14,578 bases of DNA, from positions 1 through 14,578 of the forward strand of contig CAWLAN010000066.1 of assembly GCA_963854815.1 (NCBI GenBank), read 5' to 3'. Shown here piece by piece: positions 7,801 through 14,578 of the stretch. Below the pieces are notes generated by a model. It was not told where the DNA came from. It ran no database searches and saw only the letters and a list, made by a program, of their open reading frames with translations. Position 1 is the first letter of the stretch, and each line of letters opens with the position of its first letter. This DNA comes from UBA1146 sp963854815 (GTDB taxonomy: Bacteria; Planctomycetota; UBA8108; UBA1146). A program made the translations under genes and the position numbers.

Positions 7801-9240
7801 TCCTTCGGCCAGCAACTCGTGAACTTCGAAGGCTCTCACGGGATCACTGCTTCGGGGATCCTGTGCCAGAATCCGGCCCAGTTCCTGCTGAAGATTCCGC
7901 GCTGCCTGCGGAAGAATCGCCGATCGGATTCCCTGCAGATGGATCTCGTGGGACACGTGATACCTGACGGTACCTCTGGAGGCATGTTTGCGGATGAATC
8001 CCCTCTCGATGAGACTCTCGAGTGCCTCTTCCAGTCGATCTTGAGAAACACCAGTCGAGGAGACCAGCAAGGACGGCTGCACGGGTCTACGTAGCAACGC
8101 CAGATGTTCGAGCAACCGACGCTCGAGAGCAGGCACGGTATCGAGCCTTCGATCGATCAGAACCTGACACAGGGAACCATCCCCGGCACTGTCGAGAAGA
8201 GCCTGCACACTCTCTCCGTAGAGTTGGCTGGCAACACCCTCTTCCTGCAGCAACCGACACATCTCGAGTATCAGCAACGGGTTTCCCCCGCACGCCTCAG
8301 CGATGGTCTCGATGAAATCCTCGGAGGGTTCGCTACCGAGTTGCGTCTCGACCACGCCCTTCACCTCGGAAACCGTCAGGGTTGGAAGTTCGATGGTTCG
8401 AGAGAAGGGCTGACGGTAGAGGCTACCGAGTTCCGACTCCGTGACCTGACTCGAATCGAGATGATGATCAGCGATGACCAGTAATCGTCCGTGAGCATCG
8501 GGAGCCTGAGGGGTGACGAGATCTTCCTCGATGATGGAACTGGCAAACTCACCAGAACGCCCCTCGCGTGCCCGGATGTGTTTCCAGTCTCGAGCGTTCG
8601 AGGAGCCTTCGATGGCAGCCTGGCTGCGACCCGATTCGCTCGAGAGCGCGGCATTGCGCGCCAGGTACTCGACGAACTCGATGGTTCCCGGATCACTGCG
8701 ATGCAGGTCGTGAAGTACCAGGATCAGAGTCCGATCTCGGGATAGTTCTGCGAGGATTCCCGTCAGAGTCTGCTGGAACTGGATGCGCCCGCTCTTGCCC
8801 TGCAGAGGTTCCAGGTTGCTCGACCCCCCCACCTCCGCCTGCAGTTCCGGAAACACCCGGCTCAGTACATGGGCATATCGCTGCCAGAGTCCCTTGTGCT
8901 CGCCATGATCGAAGATGAGATCCTTGATCAGACGAAGCACCGGCAAAAACGGAATGCCCTGACGTTCGTGACAGTGGACTCGTCGACAGAGGATCTGTGG
9001 TCGGTCATCCTCACTCTCATCGAGCGACAGTGCTTCCTCGATAAGACGCGTCTTGCCCACTCCGCCGGGGCCCGAGACCAGCAGCAAGGAACAGGGGGTT
9101 CCGGTGCGACTGGAGGACTGCGGTTCGGGATCGATCCGGTCGTGGATCCATCCTCGAAGTCGGCTCAGAGCCTGCTGCCTCGGAGCTTCAGTCATCTCCT
9201 GGCCCTCAGAACTCAGTACCGGAACTTCTCCATCGATCAT
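4846..9240 (-). CDS. Giant STAND-type ATPase / TPR / GAF / degenerate GGDEF-like / Fis-type HTH transcriptional regulator
   Basis: This 1464-aa cytosolic protein looks like a multi-domain signal integrator. Residues ~20-440 form a STAND/AAA_16-like ATPase with Walker A GPGGVGKT (57-64) and Walker B LILVLHDLH (172-180). A polar insert of about 50 residues (197-248) precedes the next strand. From ~480 to ~1010 there is a long TPR array; clear units include those around 690-800 (YYERGKYFRAARY, VYRNSGDFSRSLDHF, HSGDYARAVRFF). Residues ~1075-1230 resemble a GAF domain. Residues ~1240-1360 look like a GGDEF fold whose signature reads AGGDHLVCAL (1305-1314). Residues ~1393-1442 are a Fis-type HTH (NITRAAEALGIHRPQLSNLLKRH), as at the end of NtrC-family activators, but there is no sigma-54 AAA+ domain and no GAFTGA loop. 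ATG 9240 has GGAGG 4 nt upstream. An inverted repeat 13-27 nt upstream suggests autoregulation. It is convergent with the histone gene and has no operon partner. The ligand and targets are unknown. Confidence 0.82.
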   Translation of the reverse strand: MIDGEVPVLSSEGQEMTEAPRQQALSRLRGWIHDRIDPEPQSSSRTGTPCSLLLVSGPGGVGKTRLIEEALSLDESEDDRPQILCRRVHCHERQGIPFLPVLRLIKDLIFDHGEHKGLWQRYAHVLSRVFPELQAEVGGSSNLEPLQGKSGRIQFQQTLTGILAELSRDRTLILVLHDLHRSDPGTIEFVEYLARNAALSSESGRSQAAIEGSSNARDWKHIRAREGRSGEFASSIIEEDLVTPQAPDAHGRLLVIADHHLDSSQVTESELGSLYRQPFSRTIELPTLTVSEVKGVVETQLGSEPSEDFIETIAEACGGNPLLILEMCRLLQEEGVASQLYGESVQALLDSAGDGSLCQVLIDRRLDTVPALERRLLEHLALLRRPVQPSLLVSSTGVSQDRLEEALESLIERGFIRKHASRGTVRYHVSHEIHLQGIRSAILPQAARNLQQELGRILAQDPRSSDPVRAFEVHELLAEGDDPARAIDYGIIAMRFFAGAYAEPLAIRIGRRMLDSSGVDGDASIRREILSLLAKLEVETGQPESGKLHIKMLLEDTELAPEERIEARFFLAQIYLGLQEPLKGIRTLSRISSSDLEVVGNLAVVRMTALRARLRLQRRDIKRAMSLCLRAQKEIEGISEGKTQPEARELLCQVLEILAETHLARGDSVAALNSYQTLLELVEESGDTVALGSVLRTIGQVYYERGKYFRAARYLFRAREVVESSQDARTLAAIYELLGKVYRNSGDFSRSLDHFRRCLNLRERIGDSHEISPTLNSIGSLHAHSGDYARAVRFFKRSVTNSERFGSTAGIVRSFLHLGWAWFALGERKQVENLSRQILILTQEFELPEYQSEGHRMQGNLALLRGDWKNADREFRKSLEIAQKRGLDRVVAACLFDRAQLAIEREQFEESLKFVSRGLLTAESLQSVPLIVQGLLTKGAISRERSDKGLEKALECYEKALQIITGDSLLPLQWQINYALARVHQGYHDLQTARVHYDRAAAIIERIASRLPEDMRVVYLDDRRRKNFFADLRRFRRETASPPPAIASPAPMAGATNESMISTYSDPSPDTDRLADLIRAMDGLGTCVDLRSFLEGVLEEARRIVPSPRGFIAAQRKRRWQSLADTDMGPPEEWLGPDQLLGSLAQECIERGAALRSGQEGWDQWVDSHPQGQTVRGRSLLAIPFEYPDLLSAALVLERPTAGNPFQESDVEQIHRLLILARGQFRALTLNAQLLEYEQSEIGSLAALDADLDVLLDRHHRDKEPLGFLEVSLPGLDILLRERKDDQFVTQLLILMEPNFGVYHAGGDHLVCALIGPGEEDLRRKSRDLQHTLQDLREGFGLPVDAPVNIFSHWFPAGSPEVSELSSSRIDMFRCGNKPDLDQEVARLTSGQLSLKEAKAALERRYIIAELYRSGGNITRAAEALGIHRPQLSNLLKRHEIRKEDFEADSPKNHGSGANRRELP

Positions 9241-9943
9241 GATGCCTCCGGGTCCGTCAGACTGACGGCCATTGGACCGTAATGATTTCTGACGGACAGG
9301 CTATCGACCGGAGCCCCCTGCGTAAAGATTTCGAACGGCGATTTGTCGCAGATAGATGGTCCTGACCCGCTGTGGTCGCAATGGACCTCCCCGCCGTCCC
9401 TACTCGGCGAGGAGAAGCTTGGGTCTGAATGAACGGATGATGCGGAACCTGCCCATGAATTGCGTAGGGACAAGCAGGCCAGTGTGCGCAGGACAGCGAT
9501 TGGAATAAACCGGGGCAGGGGTGAAAACCGTCTCTAATCACGGAACCAGGCGACATGATCGGGGCCTCGACGTGAGCCCATCGCCGCACGAAATCACCGG
9601 AATTGTGACCACCGGTGAGGCTAATGATTCCGCAAAATTTTCCACCCTGGAGCCGGACCCCGACGGATTCCCCCATCCTGGTACTGCCTGCAGCAGCGGA
9701 GCCGCCAGCTCATCCCCCACTCGACCGATCCACCAGGGATCGATCTGCTCCCATCATCTCATCCAGTCACCGGTGTGGAGGCGCTCTCGGGCGGGTGCTC
9801 TGAGTGGGCGGTGAGCACACTCCAGCAACTCGGCCAGACGGTCGGGTCCTGGACCGGATCCTGGACGTCCCGGTCTCTGAGCGCAAACTCAGATCCGGGG
9901 CACGCCGAAATATGGCCACCAGTTGTCGACAGGTCAAGGGGGA
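9241..9943. other. About 700-nt stretch with no convincing gene
   Basis: Open frames exist on both strands, but their products (for example minus 9257-9676) are rich in Pro, Ser, His and Gly and lack domain character or a good ribosome binding site. Apart from the inverted repeat near 9254-9295, visible structures are a stem of nine pairs with one mismatch around an 8-nt loop (9387-9396 with 9405-9414) and CCTGC (9448-9452) paired with GCAGG (9474-9478). The palindrome CACCGGTG occurs twice (9610-9617 and 9768-9775). It presumably holds the promoter of the 1464-aa regulator. I recognise no RNA family, and no tRNA, tmRNA or RNase P motif. Confidence 0.45.
9254..9295 (-). promoter_or_regulatory. 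Inverted repeat plus third half-site upstream of the giant regulator
   Basis: CCGTCAG (9254-9260) and CTGACGG (9262-9268) form a perfect 7-bp dyad around a single central base. A further CTGACGG occurs at 9289-9295, 27 nt from its copy. The dyad lies 13 nt from the regulator's start codon, just beyond its GGAGG, so a protein bound there, or the hairpin it forms in mRNA, could block initiation. Fis-type regulators often autoregulate, but binding here is inference. Confidence 0.45.
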
Positions 9944-9991
9944 GGATCAAGGAAAGGCCCGGGGCCGACGGCCAGCGGCGACGGCCCCGGG
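9940..9991 (-). terminator. Rho-independent terminator of the small secreted protein gene
   Basis: A perfect 10-bp stem CCCGGGGCCG (9958-9967) with CGGCCCCGGG (9982-9991) closes a 14-nt loop. Read on the minus strand it is followed by a pyrimidine-rich CCTTTCCTT tail. It starts 19 nt past the stop codon of the gene ending at 10011, and would end the possible ftsH/pseudokinase/secreted-protein transcript. Confidence 0.75.
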
Positions 9992-10010
9992 AACTACAGG
10001 GGGTGGGAAA

Positions 10011-10523
10011 CTAACTCCGTGGGGACTGCAGGAAACTGAACCGTGATCCGTATCGGGGACTGCAGACCGGCTTGTGGAGCACCCAGGCTCCGGGCACGTG
10101 AACCCGCTGGGCGATCCTGCGCGTGATGCCGGGAATCTTGATCGTTTTGCAGTAGGGAATGCGAATCCGGACTCCACCTCTCACGATAGTCCGGTAACGT
10201 GTCACCGTCCGGAAGCGGGGCGTACCGGGCACCATTCGATACTCGATGCGGGTCGTCGCCGGTCTCCAGATCTGGGTGATTCCACCGTTGAGTCGCCGCA
10301 AGCACGACCCTCTGCTGTTGAAGTAGAAGATCCCGGCAGAAATCACATGTTGGTGACCATGCAAAGAGCAACCACGAACATCGAGTTGTCTGCATCTCTT
10401 CGATGCAGCGACTCTCTTGGCTGCAGATGCTCTGTTCGATAGGCCCGCTTCTGCCACAGATGGAGCGGCCAGCAGCGAAGTCGAGATCAAGAACAACAGG
10501 CTCAGCAAGGTTCGCATCGACAT
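10011..10523 (-). CDS. Small secreted Arg-rich protein with repeated V/I-P-G motifs
   Basis: I do not recognise a family. The 170-aa product starts with a clear Sec signal peptide: positively charged MSMR, a hydrophobic core (LLSLLFLISTSLLAA), and a likely cleavage after AEA (residue 26). The mature part is strongly basic and holds five cysteines (44, 52, 74, 125, 154). Its middle has alternating Arg/Tyr/Val beta-like strands with the motif V/I-P-G three times (MVPGTPR at 98-104, IKIPGITR at 128-135, VHVPGAWV at 141-148). Such Tyr/Arg/Val-rich secreted proteins are a recurring type in planctomycetes, of unknown role; binding to an anionic cell-surface polymer is only a guess. The start ATG has AAAGGGG about 6 nt upstream. 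It lies 94 nt after the pseudokinase gene on the same strand and ends at a strong terminator, so it may be the last gene of that unit. Confidence 0.75.
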   Translation of the reverse strand: MSMRTLLSLLFLISTSLLAAPSVAEAGLSNRASAAKRVAASKRCRQLDVRGCSLHGHQHVISAGIFYFNSRGSCLRRLNGGITQIWRPATTRIEYRMVPGTPRFRTVTRYRTIVRGGVRIRIPYCKTIKIPGITRRIAQRVHVPGAWVLHKPVCSPRYGSRFSFLQSPRS

Positions 10524-10617
10524 GATCGACCCCTTTCTCGACAGCGTCGAGGATGCCAGATTGCGTCCTGCTTCACTGTCGAGGGGGATGACGCTCTCGA
10601 AGAGCCTTTATTCACTA

Positions 10618-12351
10618 CTATTCGGGAGGAACTGGTGGGCCAACCAGCAACAGGGAGCGCCCTTGCTCGACGATTCTGCCGCCATGTCTCCATTCCCTGT
10701 GGGGAGATTCGGACCGATCAGAATCGGCCCAACGGATCCATTCACGCGAACGAGGAGCATCGCCAATACGGTCCCACAGTGATCCAGCACGCAATGCCAG
10801 CGCCTTGGAGGCGGAGAATCGAGCGGTCGCCTCCTCCAGGATCCGTCGCACTTCCCCTTCACGCCCTTCGGTCAGTGCGATTTCCGCTGACAACCAGTCG
10901 ATCCAGCCATCGAGCGGACGAATCTGACGCGATCGGGCGAGCGAATTCGAAGCACCGAGATGATCCCCGGAGCGCAGCAGAGCCAGCGCATGGTGAAACC
11001 AGGCATCCGCATCGCCGGGAGTGTTTTCGATGATGGTGGCGAGGGTCGTTGCGGCATCATCAAATCGAAGCAGGTAAAACTGACCTGCAGCGATGCTCCA
11101 GCGATCGAACAGATCGAGCGGTGCGAGCGACAGTCCGCGTTCCAGTTCGATGCTCCCGGCTCGGTCCCCTTGCTCCAGGGCTGCGATCCCCAGAATCACC
11201 CACGGTCCGGGACGGATCGGATCGGATTGAACTGCAAAACGAGCCGCTCGACGAGCCTGCTGCAGTTTTCCCGCACGCAGAGCGACCCACGCCAGTTCTC
11301 TCTGGACCCGAGTCGCCCGATGAAGCGCACCTGCCGATTCTCCGTGGAGTTCCAGCAGCGTCCTGCCGAGAGGATCGACGGGAGCATCCTCAGCGTGGAC
11401 CGGCAACGGTCTCACCAGCATCGCAACAGACAGATCCTCGACCAGATCCTCGAGGATCGGCTCATGAACAGAAAATCGACCGATGAAGCCGGCAAATAGC
11501 AACAACGAGGCCACCGCTCCGAGCTGCTGCCAGCGCCTCTGTTTGGTGCCTGAACCAACTTCCGAAGTGCGACGCTGCGCACGAGGGCGAGCCCCATCAC
11601 GAACCGCGTCAAGCATGCTCGCGAACCCCCGCAGGCTGGCGGGTCTTCCCTGCGGATCGAGAGAAAGGGAATCCCTCAGCAGGCCCAGCAGTCCGGGCGG
11701 GTCCAAAACGATATCGGTTCGATCGACGATGGAGACCCCGGACAAGATCCGGTCGGCGACCTCGGTGGCTCCCCGACCCGCCCAGGGCGGACGACCCAGA
11801 GCACACTCGTGGATGAGTGCTGCCAACGCATAAACGATCTGACACTCGTCTATCGGAGGGATCCGGGTCGAGAGCAGGATTTCTGGAGCAATCCTGCTCG
11901 CAAGTTCATCGATGTTTTCGGCGAGATCTGGAGAAACCCGGTCGGCGCGCAACAGCAACCCACCGCCGTGACCAAGGACAACCGCCTGTGGCGAGAGAGC
12001 GAGGATCGGGATCCCCTCCTCGTTGAGGACTGCCAGCAACCGTGCCAGATCCGCGAAGTGCCCCACCAGGGTTCGGAGTCCTCCCGGTAACAACACCTCC
12101 CAGTTGCGTTCTGGGTCGGGAGAGGTGCGCGCGATGCAACGATCGAGCGTCATTCCGTCCTCGAAGAATTCGGTTCCTTGTGCCTCGGGCGAGATCAATG
12201 TGGTGGAGGGGAATCGGGAATCACCGGCATATAGGCTGCTGAGTTGCCGGAGACGCTCGAGACGAAACTCGACCTCGTCGTGGGCCTTTTCGCGCATCCA
12301 CGGAAACTCACCCGATGACGTCAACTCATCTCCGAAGCGCCCACTGATCAC
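10618..12351 (-). CDS. Membrane-anchored pseudokinase-TPR protein
   Basis: Using the GTG at 12351 the product has 577 residues. About residues 20-250 resemble the Hanks-type Ser/Thr kinase fold, seen best in the C-lobe. There is a helix before the catalytic loop (LARLLAVLNEEGIP), an APE motif (155-157), an F-helix ending in LGRPPW (185-190), and a late conserved Arg in PQGRPAS. The catalytic loop HRDLKP reads ILALSP (116-121), the DFG region reads RADR (135-138), the F-helix Asp is replaced, and no clear glycine loop or lysine is present. It is therefore very probably inactive as a kinase. One transmembrane helix lies at ~274-293 (LGAVASLLLFAGFIGRF), and TPR-like helices fill ~327-537, probably outside the cytoplasm. 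GTG 12351 is preferred because AGGGGA lies 7 nt upstream; the frame is open to a TTG at 12420 that has no ribosome binding site. It lies 113 nt downstream of ftsH. A scaffold or signalling role is inferred. Confidence 0.72.
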   Translation of the reverse strand: MISGRFGDELTSSGEFPWMREKAHDEVEFRLERLRQLSSLYAGDSRFPSTTLISPEAQGTEFFEDGMTLDRCIARTSPDPERNWEVLLPGGLRTLVGHFADLARLLAVLNEEGIPILALSPQAVVLGHGGGLLLRADRVSPDLAENIDELASRIAPEILLSTRIPPIDECQIVYALAALIHECALGRPPWAGRGATEVADRILSGVSIVDRTDIVLDPPGLLGLLRDSLSLDPQGRPASLRGFASMLDAVRDGARPRAQRRTSEVGSGTKQRRWQQLGAVASLLLFAGFIGRFSVHEPILEDLVEDLSVAMLVRPLPVHAEDAPVDPLGRTLLELHGESAGALHRATRVQRELAWVALRAGKLQQARRAARFAVQSDPIRPGPWVILGIAALEQGDRAGSIELERGLSLAPLDLFDRWSIAAGQFYLLRFDDAATTLATIIENTPGDADAWFHHALALLRSGDHLGASNSLARSRQIRPLDGWIDWLSAEIALTEGREGEVRRILEEATARFSASKALALRAGSLWDRIGDAPRSREWIRWADSDRSESPHREWRHGGRIVEQGRSLLLVGPPVPPE

Positions 12352-12464
12352 GATGCCATCCCCTGAAATCGATGCTGCACGGGCCGTGTTTGGGTTGCAA
12401 CCCAGCAACTGCGGATACAAACAGTGGAGTCACGGATATGGGGAGATCGGCAGATCCCGGGTCG

Positions 12465-14507
12465 CTAGGCGCCTTCCAGGCCCAGCAATCCTGGATCGAT
12501 ATCGGGAGAAATGGACGGTTTCTGCTCCGAATCGGTCGAGGCTTGCGGGTCGTCCTTGTCACGGGACCCGGCGAGGGTATCGAGCAGCGACTGCGGAACC
12601 GGAATCTCCATCAACTCGTAGATCTCCCGATCGGTGAGGACTTCCTTCTCGATCAGTTCCCGGGTCAACACCTCGAGCTTCTCCCGTGACTCACCGAGAA
12701 TCTTCAGGGCCCTTTGATAACCATGTTCGAGCATCGCTCGGATCTCATCATCGATGAGCATCGCCGTGTGCTCGCTATAGTGACTGGTCTCCCCCAGTTC
12801 TCGGCCCAGGAACACGTGTTCCTCTCCTCGCTTGAAAGAGACGGGACCGATCTTGTCGCTCATCCCCCAGAGGCAGATCATCCGTTCGGCAAGATTGGTT
12901 GCCTGCTCCAGATCATTCTGGGCACCGGTGGTGAACTCGTTGAAGATCAGATCCTCCGCAGCTCGACCTCCCAGAAGAATCGCGATTCTGTTGCGCAAGT
13001 AGGTGCGTGAATAATTATGGGTTTCTTCGATCGGCAGCTGCTGGGTCACTCCGAGGGCACGTCCCCTCGGAACGATGGTCACCGAATGGACGGGATCGGT
13101 TTCAGGAAGCAGCAACGCGATGAGAGCATGGCCAGCCTCGTGGTAAGCAGTCAGTTCCTTCTCTCGTTCACTCATCGCCTCATCCCTGAGGGTGCCGAGC
13201 TGGATCTTGTCCTTGGCCCGATCGAAGTCCTCATGGGTGATCCGCTGATGACCACTCCGGGCCGCCGTCAGTGCGGCCTCATTGGCGAGGTTCTCCAGGT
13301 CTGCGCCAGAAAATCCGATGGTGCCGCGAGCGAGAATGTCCAGATCGACTTCACTGCTCAGAGGCATCTGACGGGTATGGACCTCGAGGATGGCGCGACG
13401 GCCGTCCTTCTGGGGTCGTTCTACCACTACCTGCCGATCGAATCTTCCAGGCCTCACCAGTGCCGCATCGAGGACATCGGGCCGGTTGGTCGCGGCAAGA
13501 ACGATCACCGCCTGATTCCTTTCGAATCCGTCCATCTCCGACAGGATCTGGTTGAGTGTCTGTTCACGTTCGTCGTGCCCTCCACCGAGACCAGCGCCGC
13601 GGGATCTTCCGACAGCATCGATCTCATCGATGAAAATGATGCAGGGGGCATTTTTCTTGGCCTCTTCGAACAATTCACGGACCCGGGAGGCTCCCACACC
13701 CACGAACAACTCGATGAATTCCGACCCCGATATGGAAAAGAAGGGGACATCCGCTTCTCCTGCAACGGCGCGAGCCAGCAGGGTTTTTCCCGTTCCTGGA
13801 GGACCCACCAGTAGCACGCCCTTGGGGATCTTCGCCCCGAGTTTGGTGAACCGCTCTGGCTCTCTGAGGAAATCGACGATCTCCTGCAACTCCATCTTCA
13901 CGTTTCGTAAACCAGCTACTTCATCGAAGGAGATGGACTCTTCTCCTCGCTCGAATCGTTTCGCCTGATTTCCCGCGAACTTTCCAAAGAAACCTGGCCC
14001 ACCCATCTGACGACGAACACGGTTGCTGATCCACCAGAAGAAAGCGACCAGGATAACGATGGGGAGCAGACCTCCAACGACCACCTGCCAGGCAGGCACC
14101 GAGGTCGCCTTGAACAGAACTTCAGCTCGAGGCGAAGCAATCTCGAACAACTGCCCCTTGAGAGCAGGAGGAATTGTCGCACGCAATCGGCTCGCCTTCT
14201 CAAACTTCTCGCCACCGAGATCGGTCACGGTTACCTCCACGGGAACCCGCAATTGCGCGACAAAGACATCGAGTTCTAGCTCTTCCAACTTCTCGATGTT
14301 GCCCTTGCGCGCTTCTTCGAAAAGTTTGGAGGATGACACCTCGAAGGCTCCACCACCGATCCCCCCCGCGAAATAGTTCATGGTGGTGACCACCAGCAAC
14401 AGCATGAGGAAAAACCAGAACCATGGGCGCTGGGTCCAGCGCCCTCGCTGTGATTCGCCGTTTTCTTCCGATTCAGGTTCCTGGTCGGGAAGGTTCTCTT
14501 CTCGCAC
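12465..14507 (-). CDS. ftsH: ATP-dependent zinc metalloprotease FtsH
   Basis: This 680-aa inner-membrane AAA+ protease degrades misfolded membrane proteins and short-lived regulators as a hexamer. It has a charged N-terminal tail, TM1 at ~29-48, a short periplasmic domain (~50-138), TM2 at ~142-160, and then the AAA module. That module shows Walker A GPPGTGKT (235-242), pore loop FVGVGASR (268-275), Walker B IIFIDEIDAVG (290-300), and the arginine-finger region RPGRFDR (352-358). The M41 protease domain follows with HEAGH (456-460) and the third zinc ligand D532 (NDLEQAT). Length is close to the family norm, with an acidic low-complexity tail after ~645. The GTG start has AAGGAG 5 nt upstream. 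In one frame a TAA stop (14517-14519) overlaps that Shine-Dalgarno site, so a same-strand gene may end there, but only 19 codons of it would be in the window. The downstream neighbour on the same strand is the pseudokinase-TPR gene. Confidence 0.97.
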   Translation of the reverse strand: MREENLPDQEPESEENGESQRGRWTQRPWFWFFLMLLLVVTTMNYFAGGIGGGAFEVSSSKLFEEARKGNIEKLEELELDVFVAQLRVPVEVTVTDLGGEKFEKASRLRATIPPALKGQLFEIASPRAEVLFKATSVPAWQVVVGGLLPIVILVAFFWWISNRVRRQMGGPGFFGKFAGNQAKRFERGEESISFDEVAGLRNVKMELQEIVDFLREPERFTKLGAKIPKGVLLVGPPGTGKTLLARAVAGEADVPFFSISGSEFIELFVGVGASRVRELFEEAKKNAPCIIFIDEIDAVGRSRGAGLGGGHDEREQTLNQILSEMDGFERNQAVIVLAATNRPDVLDAALVRPGRFDRQVVVERPQKDGRRAILEVHTRQMPLSSEVDLDILARGTIGFSGADLENLANEAALTAARSGHQRITHEDFDRAKDKIQLGTLRDEAMSEREKELTAYHEAGHALIALLLPETDPVHSVTIVPRGRALGVTQQLPIEETHNYSRTYLRNRIAILLGGRAAEDLIFNEFTTGAQNDLEQATNLAERMICLWGMSDKIGPVSFKRGEEHVFLGRELGETSHYSEHTAMLIDDEIRAMLEHGYQRALKILGESREKLEVLTRELIEKEVLTDREIYELMEIPVPQSLLDTLAGSRDKDDPQASTDSEQKPSISPDIDPGLLGLEGA

Positions 14508-14578
14508 TTGGTCTCCTTAGCCGATACACGGCCATCTGGTGCATCGGGAGTCCCTGCGGCGTGTCCACCCGAGCAGGC

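Noticed and set aside
9257..9676. 139-aa minus-strand frame upstream of the giant regulator
   Set aside because: Pro/Ser/His-rich product without domain features; no good ribosome binding site was seen, and it would overlap the inverted repeat and the likely promoter.
12352..12420. Upstream TTG start of the pseudokinase gene
   Set aside because: It has no Shine-Dalgarno site, while the GTG at 12351 has AGGGGA 7 nt upstream; the 23-residue extension shows no conserved feature.
13017..13814. 265-aa open frame on the plus strand inside ftsH
   Set aside because: It lies antisense to the conserved AAA and protease core of FtsH and shows no recognisable motif.
14511..14578. Possible end of another minus-strand gene before ftsH
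   Set aside because: One frame ends in TAA overlapping the ftsH ribosome binding site, but 19 Arg-rich codons without a recognisable family are too little to call a gene.

Overview
The window most likely comes from a marine or environmental Planctomycetota-type bacterium. It is moderately GC-rich. The clues are a C-terminal dockerin-like tail with two DxNxDGxxxxxD calcium loops followed by a Pro/Asp-rich end, a very large signalling protein with many TPRs, a kinase-like protein fused to TPRs, and a minimal bacterial histone. This assignment is an inference from protein style; no rRNA, tRNA or other phylogenetic marker was found to confirm it.

Layout. Left part, plus strand: the 3' end of a dockerin-tailed secreted protein (1-299), then about 200 nt without a gene and a strong terminator (503-544). 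A tight metabolic pair follows, a HAD hydrolase and an alpha/beta-hydrolase carboxylesterase, with stop and start codons overlapping by one base. Next is a 680-aa bifunctional beta-oxidation enzyme with the dehydrogenase first and the hydratase second. After a 357-nt gap comes a 62-aa histone-fold protein (4584-4772), ending at a strong hairpin (4803-4837) shared with the convergent gene.

Right part, minus strand. A 1464-aa regulator (4846-9240) joins a STAND/AAA-type ATPase, a long TPR array, a GAF-like domain, what looks like a degenerate GGDEF domain (GGDHL), and a C-terminal Fis-type helix-turn-helix. It is preceded by a perfect inverted repeat just upstream of its start and a roughly 700-nt gap with no convincing gene. 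Further right, all on the minus strand, are ftsH (12465-14507), a pseudokinase-TM-TPR protein (10618-12351) and a small Arg-rich secreted protein (10011-10523) that ends at a strong terminator. These three could be one transcription unit (gaps of 113 and 94 nt).

How the genes work together. The left genes fit lipid and acyl metabolism: the esterase releases acyl or alcohol groups and the fused enzyme carries out the two middle steps of beta-oxidation. The right genes concern signal integration and the envelope: FtsH degrades membrane proteins, and the membrane-anchored pseudokinase-TPR protein may be a scaffold beside it. The histone and the large Fis-type regulator are both predicted DNA-binding proteins and converge on one terminator. 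No CRISPR, insertion sequence, prophage, tRNA or rRNA was seen. The best candidates for novelty are the minimal histone, the STAND-TPR-GAF-GGDEF-like-Fis architecture, and the pseudokinase next to ftsH.
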